64,000 nucleotides of DNA from an uncultured Lachnospiraceae bacterium (GTDB taxonomy: Bacteria > Bacillota > Clostridia > Lachnospirales > Lachnospiraceae): positions 1 through 64,000 of the forward strand of contig CAJTRL010000003.1 in assembly GCA_910578715.1 (NCBI GenBank), in the 5' to 3' direction. The notes under the pieces are model-generated. The model saw nothing but the letters and a program-made list of their open reading frames with translations, was not told where the DNA came from and ran no database searches. Below, in pieces: positions 33,080 through 42,073 of this stretch. The first letter of the stretch is position 1, and each line of letters begins with the position of its first letter. Position numbers and translations under genes: made by a program.

Positions 33080-34750
33080 ATGATGAAAAAATTTTTCATG
33101 AAAAAAGTTTCCGGCCGTAAAATAACCGGCCTGGTGCTTGCGGCGGCAATGACGCTTATTGCGGCCGGCTGCGGCGCGGCGGATGGCGGCACGGCTGCGG
33201 GAGACACTGCGCAGGGAAATGCGGCGGAGAGCGCCGCGCCCGGGGAGAAAATCGTCAATATCGGCATTACGGATTCTCTTGGAGGTATCAATCCGCTGAC
33301 CATAGACCAGACCTGGGTCAATAAATATGCGGTCGGATTACAGTTCCTTCCGCTTGTGGAGCTGGATGGGGAACTTAATTTTCAGCCGATGCTGGCGGAC
33401 TCGGTGACGACGGAAGATAACCGGAACTTTATCGTTCACATTGATGAAAACGCGACATGGTCCGACGGAACGCCGGTTACGGCGGAAGATGTGGAGTATA
33501 CATTTCTGCGGCTTGCAAGCCCTGTCATTGCCAATCCGACATTGATGCTCTATGCGTTCGAGGGGGTAAATGATGACGGTTTTGTGGAAGAAGGCGCGGA
33601 AAGCGTGGAGGGCGTCAAGGTTCTGGATGATAAGACGGTGCAGTTTACGACCAAATACCCGATTGCGCTGACGACTTTTGAAAATACTTACGCTTTTTAT
33701 ATCCACACGCTTCCAAAACATATTCTGGGGCAGTACAGCGAGGCGGAGCTTTCCACGCTGGACTGGTTCAATCACCCGGATGTGGTCAGCGGGCCGTACC
33801 GGGTAACCGCTTATGATGTGGACCACTATATTTCCTATACGGCAAATGAGCAGTACTGGAAGGGTGCGCCCAAAATCGGAAAGCTGAATTTTAATATCCT
33901 GGATTCGAGTCAGATTTATGCGGGGCTTCAGTCGGGGGAAATCGATGTGACGCATCATACGATGACGGCGATTCCTCAGGAAGATTACGAAAATATAGAG
34001 GCATTGGAGAATGTCAATGTCGTTTATGGTTCTCCGGTAACGAATCAGTCTGTTTTTATCCAGACTGCCAATATCCCGGATGAAAGGGTGCGTCAGGCGC
34101 TTGTTTATGCAATCGACAGAAATCAGATTTTAGAGCAGCTCATGAAAGGGCATGGGGAAGTCGTGGACGGTTTTCTTTCTTCCGCAAGTCCCTTTTATGA
34201 CGCAGACATCGAGCCAATGCCTTACGACCCTGAAAAAGCCAAAGCGCTGTTGGCGGAAGCCGGATGGGACGGCTCCAGGACGCTGCGCTTCTATGTAAAT
34301 TCCGGAGACGGTACGTTTGTCAATGCGGCACAGGCGATGGCGGCACAATGGGCGGCCGTAGGCATTAAAACGGAGATACAGACCGTCGATTTGGCGTCTC
34401 TTATGACGATTGCCGGTACGACGGATTATGACCTTTTTGCGGTGCAGTACACTTATGCGCCGGTTGACCCTTATCCGGATATCGCATGGCTGCTTGGCGG
34501 TGAAGGAAGCTGGACCGGTTATGGCGATGACGAAATCAACGAGGCGCTCGCATCGACGCAGACTGCCGGAAGCATTGACGAAATGAAAGGTTTTTATTCC
34601 ATTGTAGATAAAAAGGTACAGGAAGAGGTTCCCATGTTTTCCGCTTATATTATCAGTGCCCAGGGTGCAGTCAATAAACGGCTGACTGGTGTAAATGCGA
34701 ATGTGTATGGATTTTTTATCAATGTACATGAATGGGATATTGCTGAGTAA
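33080..34750 (+). CDS. Oligopeptide ABC transporter substrate-binding lipoprotein
   Basis: 556 residues, SBP family 5. N-terminal lipoprotein signal with AAGC lipobox (KITGLVLAAAMTLIAAGC), then a Gly/Ala/Thr linker and the family pattern LPLVELDG, WSDGTPVTAEDVEYTF, VSGPYRVTAYD and VRQALVYAIDRNQIL. It captures peptides (or nickel or another ligand; specificity not readable) outside the membrane for the OppDFBC machinery encoded downstream. Start at the first ATG of ATGATG behind GAGGAGGAG. Confidence 0.93.
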   Translation: MMKKFFMKKVSGRKITGLVLAAAMTLIAAGCGAADGGTAAGDTAQGNAAESAAPGEKIVNIGITDSLGGINPLTIDQTWVNKYAVGLQFLPLVELDGELNFQPMLADSVTTEDNRNFIVHIDENATWSDGTPVTAEDVEYTFLRLASPVIANPTLMLYAFEGVNDDGFVEEGAESVEGVKVLDDKTVQFTTKYPIALTTFENTYAFYIHTLPKHILGQYSEAELSTLDWFNHPDVVSGPYRVTAYDVDHYISYTANEQYWKGAPKIGKLNFNILDSSQIYAGLQSGEIDVTHHTMTAIPQEDYENIEALENVNVVYGSPVTNQSVFIQTANIPDERVRQALVYAIDRNQILEQLMKGHGEVVDGFLSSASPFYDADIEPMPYDPEKAKALLAEAGWDGSRTLRFYVNSGDGTFVNAAQAMAAQWAAVGIKTEIQTVDLASLMTIAGTTDYDLFAVQYTYAPVDPYPDIAWLLGGEGSWTGYGDDEINEALASTQTAGSIDEMKGFYSIVDKKVQEEVPMFSAYIISAQGAVNKRLTGVNANVYGFFINVHEWDIAE

Positions 34751-34800
34751 GGAAGCCGTCTTGCACTATTAAAAAATTGATGTTAGGATAAATGTTAAGC

Positions 34801-34843
34801 CGCAATACCACAGATGGCAGCAGACCGTCTGTGGTATTTGTCG
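34801..34843 (+). promoter_or_regulatory. Hairpin between binding-protein and oppD genes
   Basis: AATACCACAGA (34804-34814) pairs with TCTGTGGTATT (34828-34838), with a short T-rich but not uniform tail. Probably a partial terminator or 3' stabiliser that lets the binding protein be made in excess. Confidence 0.6.
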
Positions 34844-34885
34844 CGATGACCGGGTCTGCGGCTCAGGTAAGAATGGGGGATTTGA

Positions 34886-35878
34886 ATGTCACATCTATTG
34901 GAAGTAAAAGGGCTTACGACGACTTTCCGGGGAGATTATGGGAAAAATATCAGCGTGGACCAGGTTTCCTTTTATGTGGATAAAGGGGAAACGGTCTGTA
35001 TTGTTGGGGAATCCGGCTGTGGGAAAAGCGTCACTTCCCTTTCACTTATGCGGCTTCTTTCCAGGAGCGGGGAAGTGACGGAAGGGACGGTTCTTTTTGA
35101 CGGGAAGGATTTATTTTCGTTGTCGGAAAAGGAGCTGGATAAGGTCAGGGGCAATCAGATTACGATGATTTTTCAGGACCCGCTGACGTCGCTGAACCCT
35201 GTTTTTACGGTGGGGAGTCAGATTGCAGAAAGCATCCGGGTTCATATGAATTTAAATAAGGAAGAGGCGAGGGCGCGGGCGGAAAAATTGCTTGCCAGAG
35301 TCGGGATGCCGGATGCGGCGGGAACGATGAAAAAATTCCCGCACACGCTTTCCGGCGGCATGCGGCAGCGGGCTATGATTGCGATGGCGTTGTCCTGTAA
35401 TCCGAAACTTCTGATTGCGGATGAACCGACGACGGCGTTAGATGTGACGATACAGGCACAGATTATGAACTTGTTAAAAGAACTGCAGCGGGAAAACGGA
35501 ATGTCCGTTATTCTGATTACCCATGATATGGGACTGGTCGCCCGTATGGCGGACAGAGTACTGGTAATGTATGCGGGACAGTTTATCGAAGAAGCCCCTG
35601 TTAAGGAACTTTTTAAAAACCCGCAACATCCTTATACGGAGGCATTGCTCGGCTCCGTGCCGACGATTCGGGACGCGGCCGACAGACAGCTTTTTTCCAT
35701 ACCGGGTATCGTACCGGAGGTTTACGATGAGATTACCGGATGTCGTTTTGCGGGGAGGTGTCCGCATTACGGGAAAGAGTGCGATAACCCACAGGAAGAT
35801 TATGTATTTGGGCCGGGGCATACGGCCAAGTGCTGGTGGCGAAAAGAATTGCTAAGTCTGCGGGAGAACGCAGACTAA
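34886..35878 (+). CDS. oppD: Oligopeptide ABC transporter ATPase, OppD/DppD type
   Basis: 330 residues. Walker A GESGCGKSVTS, Q-loop FQDPLTSLNP, signature LSGGMRQRAMIAMAL, Walker B LLIADEPTTALD, H-loop ITHD. The C-terminal oligopeptide-ABC extension contains CRFAGRCPHYGKEC, where some family members bind an iron-sulfur cluster. Pairs with the OppF-like ATPase; the two are separated by an unrelated secreted protein gene. Confidence 0.95.
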   Translation: MSHLLEVKGLTTTFRGDYGKNISVDQVSFYVDKGETVCIVGESGCGKSVTSLSLMRLLSRSGEVTEGTVLFDGKDLFSLSEKELDKVRGNQITMIFQDPLTSLNPVFTVGSQIAESIRVHMNLNKEEARARAEKLLARVGMPDAAGTMKKFPHTLSGGMRQRAMIAMALSCNPKLLIADEPTTALDVTIQAQIMNLLKELQRENGMSVILITHDMGLVARMADRVLVMYAGQFIEEAPVKELFKNPQHPYTEALLGSVPTIRDAADRQLFSIPGIVPEVYDEITGCRFAGRCPHYGKECDNPQEDYVFGPGHTAKCWWRKELLSLRENAD

Positions 35879-35917
35879 GAAATTCTACGGATTTGCGGGG
35901 CAAGTCCTTTTTCGCCA

Positions 35918-35943
35918 GGCAGAATCTCAGAGGCGATTCTGCC
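35918..35943 (+). promoter_or_regulatory. Hairpin after oppD
   Basis: GGCAGAATC pairs with GATTCTGCC around eight bases. No T-run; likely mRNA processing or stability element inside the operon. Confidence 0.45.
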
Positions 35944-36009
35944 GGGGGTGTAAATGGTCTGATTGAAGTTGCGAAGTGACGTTCGGGGGGCTGCAGAGGA
36001 AAGGGAAAG

Positions 36010-37494
36010 ATGGGGATGCGGAATTTTGTAATGGTCTTGTTTGGACTTTGCATTATGATGGGCGGAAAACTGGGGGCGGGTCAGCCGGAAGAAAATGAAC
36101 TCGTTACGGCGTATCTGTCGGAAGAGATTGAATACAGCGATGAGGTAATGCCGGTACAATATGTGGATGATTTATCATTGCTTGCGGATATGAAATATAC
36201 GGACAGCACTTATGTCTGCCAGGAAGACAGGATATATTACCGCAGATATCATGAAGATTCTTTTGAAGAAGCGGCGTTATGGGGAAATTATGACCCCGTT
36301 CCCGAAAAGAAGAAAGAAATTGTCTGTATAGATGAGGACGGAAAGGAAACCGTGCTGTTTACGGATGAAGGATATGGGGATATTTATCTGCTGGACGGCA
36401 GATTTTATATGACGGAAATCAAAACGGAAAAAGAAGACGGGGCGGTTTATAACAGAGAACGGCTGTATTCCGTGGATATGCGGGGGAAAAACCGGATTGA
36501 CTATGGAAACGGAAGTATTTTTGCGATTGATAGAGAGAGGCACGTTATTATCCTGAAGATGGCGGAAGAGGAGGGAGTACGCTATTATGCCCTGGATTAT
36601 AAAACCGGGGAAAAGAAACTGATGCTCACCGACGGAGAGGATAATTATTTTTATTATGTCGGAATGTATCAGGACGGATGGCTTTATTATGAAAAGTCTA
36701 AAAAGTATGATGCGGAGGTTTTCGGGCTGTGGGCGGTTTCACTGGAAGGCGAGCAGAAAAAAATCATTGCGTTTACCTCGGCGTTTAATCAGCGTCCTAA
36801 CGGTTATCGGGAAGGCATACTGAATATCAAATCGGACGGTGAACGGATTTATTTTATTATTGGCGGCTATGACGGAAGCGCGGTTGTATTTCAGGGCGGA
36901 AAACTGGTCAGCGTCAAATTTGATGGTACGGATTATAAAGCGGTGGAAACGCCGGGGGATATTTATTATATTGGTCAGGACAATGGAAAGCCGTTTGTTT
37001 ATTTTCCGTATTATGCGATGCCGGTAGCGGATGACGTACAGGAATGTGATACGATGGTATGGGATGTGGAAGCGGATGTCTGTGCCCCCTCTGCTTTCCC
37101 ACAAAAGATTTTACTGGCCTATGACCGTCAGGCGGAGCAGGTGTGGAGTGACGATTCCGGCAGCATAGGTGTTTTGTGTGAACCGACCTTATATTATAAT
37201 GAAGTCAATGAGAAAAAAGTGGACATTTTTGCGGTGCCCGATGATTCGGGCCGGATTGTCAGGGCGGCGATGAATCTGGATGTGCATATCGCAGAATACA
37301 AAGACGGGGAAGTTGACAGAGTAAAATATAAAGATTTATACTATGCGGACGGATTTTTATATTTTACGGTGGAATACAGCATTTATGACAAAGATTCTTC
37401 GATTGGCTGGCGGGACGGGTACCGCCGACTGCGCTCGGATGTATACCGATTGAAAACAGGTGAAGGCGCGGCAAAATTGCTGTATTCGTATTAG
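36010..37494 (+). CDS. Secreted beta-propeller-like protein (DUF5050-like) in the opp operon
   Basis: 494 residues. A short signal-peptide-like start (FVMVLFGLCIMMGGKLGAG) is followed by repeated beta-rich units of the type DGxxYYxxx...LYSVDxxGKxxxxL (for example RIYYRRY, GRFYMTEI, GWLYYEKSKK, ERIYFIIGGYDG, GFLYFTVEY), the look of a DUF5050-type propeller. Function unknown. It lies between the two ATPase genes of the importer with good SDs, so it is likely expressed with the transporter and may act at the cell surface. Confidence 0.75.
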   Translation: MGMRNFVMVLFGLCIMMGGKLGAGQPEENELVTAYLSEEIEYSDEVMPVQYVDDLSLLADMKYTDSTYVCQEDRIYYRRYHEDSFEEAALWGNYDPVPEKKKEIVCIDEDGKETVLFTDEGYGDIYLLDGRFYMTEIKTEKEDGAVYNRERLYSVDMRGKNRIDYGNGSIFAIDRERHVIILKMAEEEGVRYYALDYKTGEKKLMLTDGEDNYFYYVGMYQDGWLYYEKSKKYDAEVFGLWAVSLEGEQKKIIAFTSAFNQRPNGYREGILNIKSDGERIYFIIGGYDGSAVVFQGGKLVSVKFDGTDYKAVETPGDIYYIGQDNGKPFVYFPYYAMPVADDVQECDTMVWDVEADVCAPSAFPQKILLAYDRQAEQVWSDDSGSIGVLCEPTLYYNEVNEKKVDIFAVPDDSGRIVRAAMNLDVHIAEYKDGEVDRVKYKDLYYADGFLYFTVEYSIYDKDSSIGWRDGYRRLRSDVYRLKTGEGAAKLLYSY

Positions 37495-37517
37495 GAAGGG
37501 CGGACAGAGAGAAAGGC

Positions 37518-38681
37518 ATGGTTATTGAGATGAAGGAGCAGATTCCGCTGATTCGGGTGGAAAATATGAAAAAATATTATCCTGTTAAAGGCGGAATCAT
37601 TCCGCATACGACCGGATATATTAAAGCGGTGGACGGCGTCAGCTTTTCCATTATGCGGGGGGAAACGCTTGGGCTCGTCGGGGAATCCGGCTGTGGAAAA
37701 TCCACGATTGGCAGACAGTTAGTTGGTCTGGAAGAGCCGACGGAAGGAAACATTTATTATAAAGGAATGAATCTTTCCGAAATGAAAAAGGAAGAGCGGA
37801 GGAAAATACGCACAAATCTGCAAATGATTTTTCAGGACTCTTATTCTTCGCTGAATCCGAGAAAACATATTTATGAAATTCTGGCACAGCCGATGTTGTA
37901 TCATAAAGTATCGACCAGGGAAACGGTCGAGAAAGATATTTTGAAACTGTTTGATATGGTGGGCTTATCTAAAAATGTGCTCGGCCGTTATCCGCATGAA
38001 TTTTCGGGCGGGCAGAGGCAGCGAATCAGCATTGCAAAGGCGCTTTCCCTGAACCCGGAATTTATCGTCTGCGACGAACCTGTCAGCGCGCTGGATGTTT
38101 CCATACAGGCGCAGATATTGAATTTGCTGAGAAGCCTGCAGAAGGAACTGCATCTGACGCTTCTTTTTGTAGGGCACGGGCTCGGAGCGGTAAACTATGT
38201 GAGCGACCGGATTGCAGTTATGTATCTTGGTAAAATCGTGGAAATCGGAAGAGCGGAGGAAGTTTTCCGCCATCCGGTGCACCCGTATACGAGAGCCCTT
38301 TTGGAAGCCGTTCCCGTGCCGGACCCGGAAGCGGAGGAAAAAGAGCGGGGCATTTTACAGGGAGAAATCGGAAGCAGTGCGGCACCGCCAGCGGGATGCA
38401 GATTTCATCCGCGATGCCCGTATGCGGCGGAAATATGCGGAAAAGAAGAACCGGCAATGATAAAAGCGGCAGGCAGACGGGACTGGGCGGTGCAGACGAA
38501 AAAAGCGGCAGACGGAGCAGAGCAGACGGCGAAGGATGCAGACAGAACAGCGCAGACGGCAAAGGGCGGAGACAAAGCAGTACAGGCGGCGGAAATCGGG
38601 GATAAGAATGATGCGGCGGCAGATATGGATGGAATCGACAACGGGCATTATGCGGCCTGTCCGCGTATTCTGGATAAATAG
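37518..38681 (+). CDS. oppF: Oligopeptide ABC transporter ATPase, OppF type
   Basis: 387 residues. Walker A GESGCGKSTIG, signature FSGGQRQRISIAKAL, Walker B FIVCDEPVSALD. The H-loop reads VGHGLGAV instead of the usual SHDL, keeping the His. The C-terminal CRFHPRCPYAAEIC cluster is present, but about 45 low-complexity residues rich in Ala, Asp and Lys (AADGAEQTAKDADRTAQTAK and following) are inserted before the normal terminal AACPRIL. The insert is built from degenerate short DNA repeats (GCAGACGGCAAAGG-like). Start ATG 37518; 37530 is possible. Confidence 0.92.
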   Translation: MVIEMKEQIPLIRVENMKKYYPVKGGIIPHTTGYIKAVDGVSFSIMRGETLGLVGESGCGKSTIGRQLVGLEEPTEGNIYYKGMNLSEMKKEERRKIRTNLQMIFQDSYSSLNPRKHIYEILAQPMLYHKVSTRETVEKDILKLFDMVGLSKNVLGRYPHEFSGGQRQRISIAKALSLNPEFIVCDEPVSALDVSIQAQILNLLRSLQKELHLTLLFVGHGLGAVNYVSDRIAVMYLGKIVEIGRAEEVFRHPVHPYTRALLEAVPVPDPEAEEKERGILQGEIGSSAAPPAGCRFHPRCPYAAEICGKEEPAMIKAAGRRDWAVQTKKAADGAEQTAKDADRTAQTAKGGDKAVQAAEIGDKNDAAADMDGIDNGHYAACPRILDK

Positions 38682-38695
38682 AAGGGCATAAGAAC

Positions 38696-39643
38696 ATGGG
38701 TAAATATATTTTAAAAAGAATTTTAATAGCGATTCCCGTATTGATTGGCATTACGATAATCGATTATGGGATTATGTGCCTTGCCGGAAGTCCGCTCGCG
38801 ATGTTACAGGGGCCCAGGGTATCGGAAGGCGCGCTGGAGGCAAAAAGAATTGCTCTGGGGCTGGATAAGCCTTTTTATATCCAGTATTTTGTATGGCTCG
38901 GACAGCTATTGCACGGTAATATGGGATATTCTGTCAAATCCTATCAGCCCGTTGCGGCCATGATTGGAAGTCATCTCGGGCCTACGCTGCTGCTGATGGG
39001 CGTTTCTCTGCTTGTCAGTCTGCTGATTGCGGCTCCGGCGGGGATTTACAGCGCGGTTCATCAGTACTCCAAAGGAGATTATACGGTGGTGACGCTTTCT
39101 TTTCTTGGAAGCAGCGTGCCGGGCTTCTTTTTGTCTTTGCTATTGATTTATCTCTTTACGGTTAAATTGGGGCTGCTTCCGTCCAGCGGGATGATTACGC
39201 TCGGGACGGACGGAGGGGCGCTGGATGTGGCGAAACATATGGTGATGCCGGTGATTGTGCTGGCGGCTTCTATGGCGGGAAGCAATATCCGCTATATCAG
39301 AAGCGCGGTGCTGGAAATTTTGCAGCAGGATTATCTGCGGACCGCGCGTGCCAAAGGAATCGGCAGATTCAGGGTAATATACAAGCATGCACTCAGAAAT
39401 GCGCTGATACCGATTGTCACGGTCATCGGCATGGAAATTCCCATGCTGTTTGGCGGCGCCATTATCATTGAACAGGTATTTTCCTGGCCGGGGCTCGGTC
39501 TGATGACGATGAGCGCGATAAGTAACAGGGATTATCCCGTTATCATGGGCGTATGTCTTTTGTCGGCGGTGGTCGTGCTGCTGGGCAATCTGGTGACGGA
39601 TATTTTATATGCGCTTGTAGACCCGACGATTCAACTGCAGTGA
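38696..39643 (+). CDS. oppB: Oligopeptide ABC transporter permease, OppB type
   Basis: 315 residues with six hydrophobic segments. Typical OppB N-terminus (MGKYILKRILIAIPVLIGI), a long periplasm-side loop with GLDKPFYIQYFVWLGQLLHGNMGYS, and the EAA-like coupling loop TARAKGIGRFRVIYKHALRNALIP. Forms the channel with OppC. Directly after oppF. Confidence 0.94.
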   Translation: MGKYILKRILIAIPVLIGITIIDYGIMCLAGSPLAMLQGPRVSEGALEAKRIALGLDKPFYIQYFVWLGQLLHGNMGYSVKSYQPVAAMIGSHLGPTLLLMGVSLLVSLLIAAPAGIYSAVHQYSKGDYTVVTLSFLGSSVPGFFLSLLLIYLFTVKLGLLPSSGMITLGTDGGALDVAKHMVMPVIVLAASMAGSNIRYIRSAVLEILQQDYLRTARAKGIGRFRVIYKHALRNALIPIVTVIGMEIPMLFGGAIIIEQVFSWPGLGLMTMSAISNRDYPVIMGVCLLSAVVVLLGNLVTDILYALVDPTIQLQ

Positions 39644-39651
39644 AATACCCC

Positions 39652-39675
39652 GCAGCAAGCTACGGGGTATTTCAC
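39652..39675 (+). terminator. GAAATACCCCG hairpin after oppB
   Basis: GAAATACCCCG pairs with CGGGGTATTTC around CAGCAAGCTA. Symmetrical A and T flanks make it a possible bidirectional terminator or another small repeat between oppB and oppC. Confidence 0.5.
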
Positions 39676-39688
39676 CCTCGCGGCAGTC

Positions 39689-39716
39689 GCCAAATTCATG
39701 CAAGCATGACTTTGGC
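39689..39716. repeat. Hairpin with CATGCAAGCATG centre, copy 1
   Basis: GCCAAATTCATGC-AA-GCATGACTTTGGC. The same CATGCAAGCATG apex with different arms occurs at 54450-54473. Confidence 0.55.
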
Positions 39717-39737
39717 TCGTTGCTCGCGGGAGTAAAT

Positions 39738-39761
39738 GCTGCTTACGCGGCGGAATGAGAG
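39738..39761 (+). repeat. GCTGC/GCGGC hairpin plus GGAATGAGAG, second copy
   Basis: Near copy of the element before pncA (5827-5855). Here it does not supply the SD of oppC, which lies further downstream. Confidence 0.5.
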
Positions 39762-39798
39762 AGGGTTGAAAATTAAAATTTTCAACTATTGAATTGAA

Positions 39799-39829
39799 TG
39801 TCTGCTAAAGCAGACAGATAGGTGTAAAG
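39799..39829 (+). repeat. Hairpin-SD module before oppC (family 3)
   Basis: TGTCTGC-TAAA-GCAGACA followed by GATAGGTGTAAAG and the oppC ATG. Third copy of the murC and ddl module. Confidence 0.75.
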
Positions 39830-40717
39830 ATGAAAGATACGGAATACATGAAAAATCGAAAAATTGCGACGGAAAGCTACAGGCAGACCATTGTCAGGCG
39901 GTTCAGAAAACACCATCTTGCGGCGGTCAGTCTGGGCGTTCTGCTTTTTCTTTGCAGCGCGGCAGTTCTCGCGCCGATAATAGCCCCCTATGACCCGGAT
40001 GCGATGGTCGGGCCTTTCAGCGGCGCGCCCTGTAGGGAATTTCTGCTCGGCACGGACCAGATTGGAAGGGATGTTTTCAGCAGACTGCTGTATGCCACGC
40101 GGGTATCGCTGCTGGTAGGTGTTATGGCGACATTGATTTCGACGGCTATCGGTGTGGCGCTCGGGCTGATTGCCGGATATTTCGGCGGTGTGGCGGATAT
40201 GCTCATCATGCGCTTCACGGATATGGTCATGTCGTTTCCCTATATCTTGCTTGTGCTGGTTGCGGCTTCCATTTTTAAACCCGGTCTGTGGAATATTATC
40301 CTGATACTCGGATTCGTGGACTGGCCGGGCATTGCAAGGCTGGTGCGGGGAAATGTACTGTCTTTGCGGGAAACAAATTTTGTAAAAGGGAATATCGTGG
40401 CGGGGATGCCGCTCCGGCATATTTTGTTTTCGGAAATTCTGCCCAATACGGTAGCGCCGATTCTCGTTTATGCCACTTCCGTGCTTGCGATTTCCATGTT
40501 GGACGAAGCAGCGCTCAGTTTTCTTGGAATGGGGGTTCAGCCTCCGGCGGCAAGCCTTGGGAATATGTTAAACGGAGCCCAGTCCCTGACGATTCTGACC
40601 AGTCAGCCCTGGCTCTGGATTCCGCCGGGTCTGGTGATTGTAGTGCTTGTAATTGCGATAAATTTTGTGGGAGATGCGCTTCGGGATGCGCTGGACCCGA
40701 ATAGTGAGAAGCGGTAA
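39830..40717 (+). CDS. oppC: Oligopeptide ABC transporter permease, OppC type
   Basis: 295 residues, N-terminal cytoplasmic stretch then six hydrophobic segments. LLGTDQIGRDVFSRLLYATR is the classic OppC/DppC signature; the coupling loop is FVKGNIVAGMPLRHILFSEILP. It is separated from oppB by about 190 bases full of small palindromes, so it may be read from the same transcript at reduced level. Confidence 0.94.
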   Translation: MKDTEYMKNRKIATESYRQTIVRRFRKHHLAAVSLGVLLFLCSAAVLAPIIAPYDPDAMVGPFSGAPCREFLLGTDQIGRDVFSRLLYATRVSLLVGVMATLISTAIGVALGLIAGYFGGVADMLIMRFTDMVMSFPYILLVLVAASIFKPGLWNIILILGFVDWPGIARLVRGNVLSLRETNFVKGNIVAGMPLRHILFSEILPNTVAPILVYATSVLAISMLDEAALSFLGMGVQPPAASLGNMLNGAQSLTILTSQPWLWIPPGLVIVVLVIAINFVGDALRDALDPNSEKR

Positions 40718-40752
40718 TGGGGCACAACAGGGCAGACGAAAAGAGGATTGAG

Positions 40753-41898
40753 ATGGACAGGAAAGGTTTGGAAAAAGAGCTGAAGGAGGCGTTCTGCTGG
40801 TTTCACGAGCATCCGGAGCTGGCGTATGAAGAAACCAGGACGACGGCGAAAATCCGGGAGATTTTGACAAGGTATGAAATCGAAATTCTTCCGTACGCGC
40901 TGGAAACGGGACTGGTGGCGGTCATCCGTGGAGAACAGGCCGGGCCGGTGCAGGCGCTGCGCTGTGATATCGACGCGCTGCCGATAGAGGAAGAGACGGA
41001 GCTTTCCTATTGTTCCAGAGAACCGGGGAAAATGCACGCCTGTGGGCACGATATGCACATAACGGCCGGAATCGGGTGCGCAGTTTTGTTACAGGAAAAC
41101 AGGAGCCGTCTGCATGGAACGGTCAGGATTATTTTTCAGCCGGCGGAAGAGACTTCTCTTGGCGCCTTGAAAATACTGGAAACAAATGTTATGGACGATG
41201 TGGAAAGAATCTGGGGCTTTCATGCGGACCCGACAAATCCGGCGGGGACGATTGCCATCCGGGAAGGGTATGTGACGGCGGCGGTGGACCGGTTCGTGAT
41301 TACGATAAAGGGAATCGGATGTCACGGCGCGCACCCGGATGACGGTATCGACCCGGTTCCCGTGGCGGCGGCCGTCATACAGGCATTGCAGACGATTGTC
41401 GGCAGAAATGTCAATGCTTTTCACCCTTCGCTGCTCAGCGTGACGAGAGTAAGCGCGGGAACGACATGGAATGTGATTCCGGCTGAGGCCGTTATGGAAG
41501 GGACTGTCCGCACGATGGAGCGGGAGGACCGGACGCTGTATGAAAAACGGCTGTGTGAAATTGCAAAGAACATGGCACAGGCTTATGGAGCGGAGGCGGA
41601 AGTGGAGTGGATTCCGGGGCCGCCCGCCACATATAATGACCCTGAAATGGCGGATGCCTGCGCGGAACTGGCAGAGGAAATGGGGCTTCGGACCGCTGTG
41701 GAAGAAAGTTCTCTGGGAGGGGACGATTTCGCTTTTTATGAAGAAAAGATTCCCGGCTGTTATGTAAAAATCGGAACCGGAATCGGGCATCCGATACATC
41801 ATCCGGGTTTTGCGGTGGAGCCGGAAATGCTGCTTCCGGCGGCGGAGTTTCTGGGAAAGTGCCTGATGGGGTATGCAGAATGGATATTTAATAGATAA
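40753..41898 (+). CDS. M20-family metallopeptidase / amidohydrolase
   Basis: 381 residues (from ATG 40753 with AGAGG upstream; 40717, overlapping the oppC stop, is also possible). Metal-binding motifs: the N-terminal HEHPELAYEE, CGHDMHITAG, PAEETSLGA and a late HHPGF. The layout is that of the HipO/carboxypeptidase G2-like amidohydrolases that remove acyl groups or split peptides. Its place at the end of the peptide-import operon suggests it acts on imported peptides or N-acyl amino acids. Confidence 0.9.
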   Translation: MDRKGLEKELKEAFCWFHEHPELAYEETRTTAKIREILTRYEIEILPYALETGLVAVIRGEQAGPVQALRCDIDALPIEEETELSYCSREPGKMHACGHDMHITAGIGCAVLLQENRSRLHGTVRIIFQPAEETSLGALKILETNVMDDVERIWGFHADPTNPAGTIAIREGYVTAAVDRFVITIKGIGCHGAHPDDGIDPVPVAAAVIQALQTIVGRNVNAFHPSLLSVTRVSAGTTWNVIPAEAVMEGTVRTMEREDRTLYEKRLCEIAKNMAQAYGAEAEVEWIPGPPATYNDPEMADACAELAEEMGLRTAVEESSLGGDDFAFYEEKIPGCYVKIGTGIGHPIHHPGFAVEPEMLLPAAEFLGKCLMGYAEWIFNR

Positions 41899-41929
41899 TT
41901 TGGGAATAATACCGATTTTCGGAAAATGA

Positions 41930-41957
41930 TTGACTATTTTCAGAAATATGGTATTAT
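41930..41957 (+). promoter_or_regulatory. Promoter of the putative RNA antitoxin
   Basis: TTGACT and TATTAT with a 16-base spacer; an overlapping TATACT (41955-41960) is also usable. Confidence 0.65.
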
Positions 41958-41964
41958 ACTATCA

Positions 41965-42060
41965 GTGGTGAGTCCTACCGCAAAGTGGACTGCTAAAAGC
42001 GTTAGAAACTCTACTGGAGTTCCTACACAGATGGCTATGCGGAAACGCATGGCCATTTTT
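41965..42060 (+). ncRNA. Putative type III antitoxin RNA (ToxI/CptI-like)
   Basis: Between a promoter and the toxin gene lies about 95 bases ending in a terminator hairpin. Two imperfect units start GAGTCCTACCG (41970) and GAGTTCCTACAC (42017), 47 bases apart, each followed by CA-rich, TGG and GC-rich blocks. A repeated RNA unit followed by a leaky terminator and then the toxin gene is the standard layout of type III systems, where the processed RNA units bind and block the endoribonuclease. The repeat is degenerate and short, so the family (ToxI, CptI or TenpI) is not settled. Confidence 0.6.
42031..42060 (+). terminator. Terminator between antitoxin RNA and toxin
   Basis: ATGGCTATGCG-GAAA-CGCATGGCCAT with one mismatch per arm, followed by TTTTT. 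In type III systems this limits toxin mRNA relative to antitoxin RNA. Confidence 0.85.
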
Positions 42061-42073
42061 AATGAGGAGGTAT

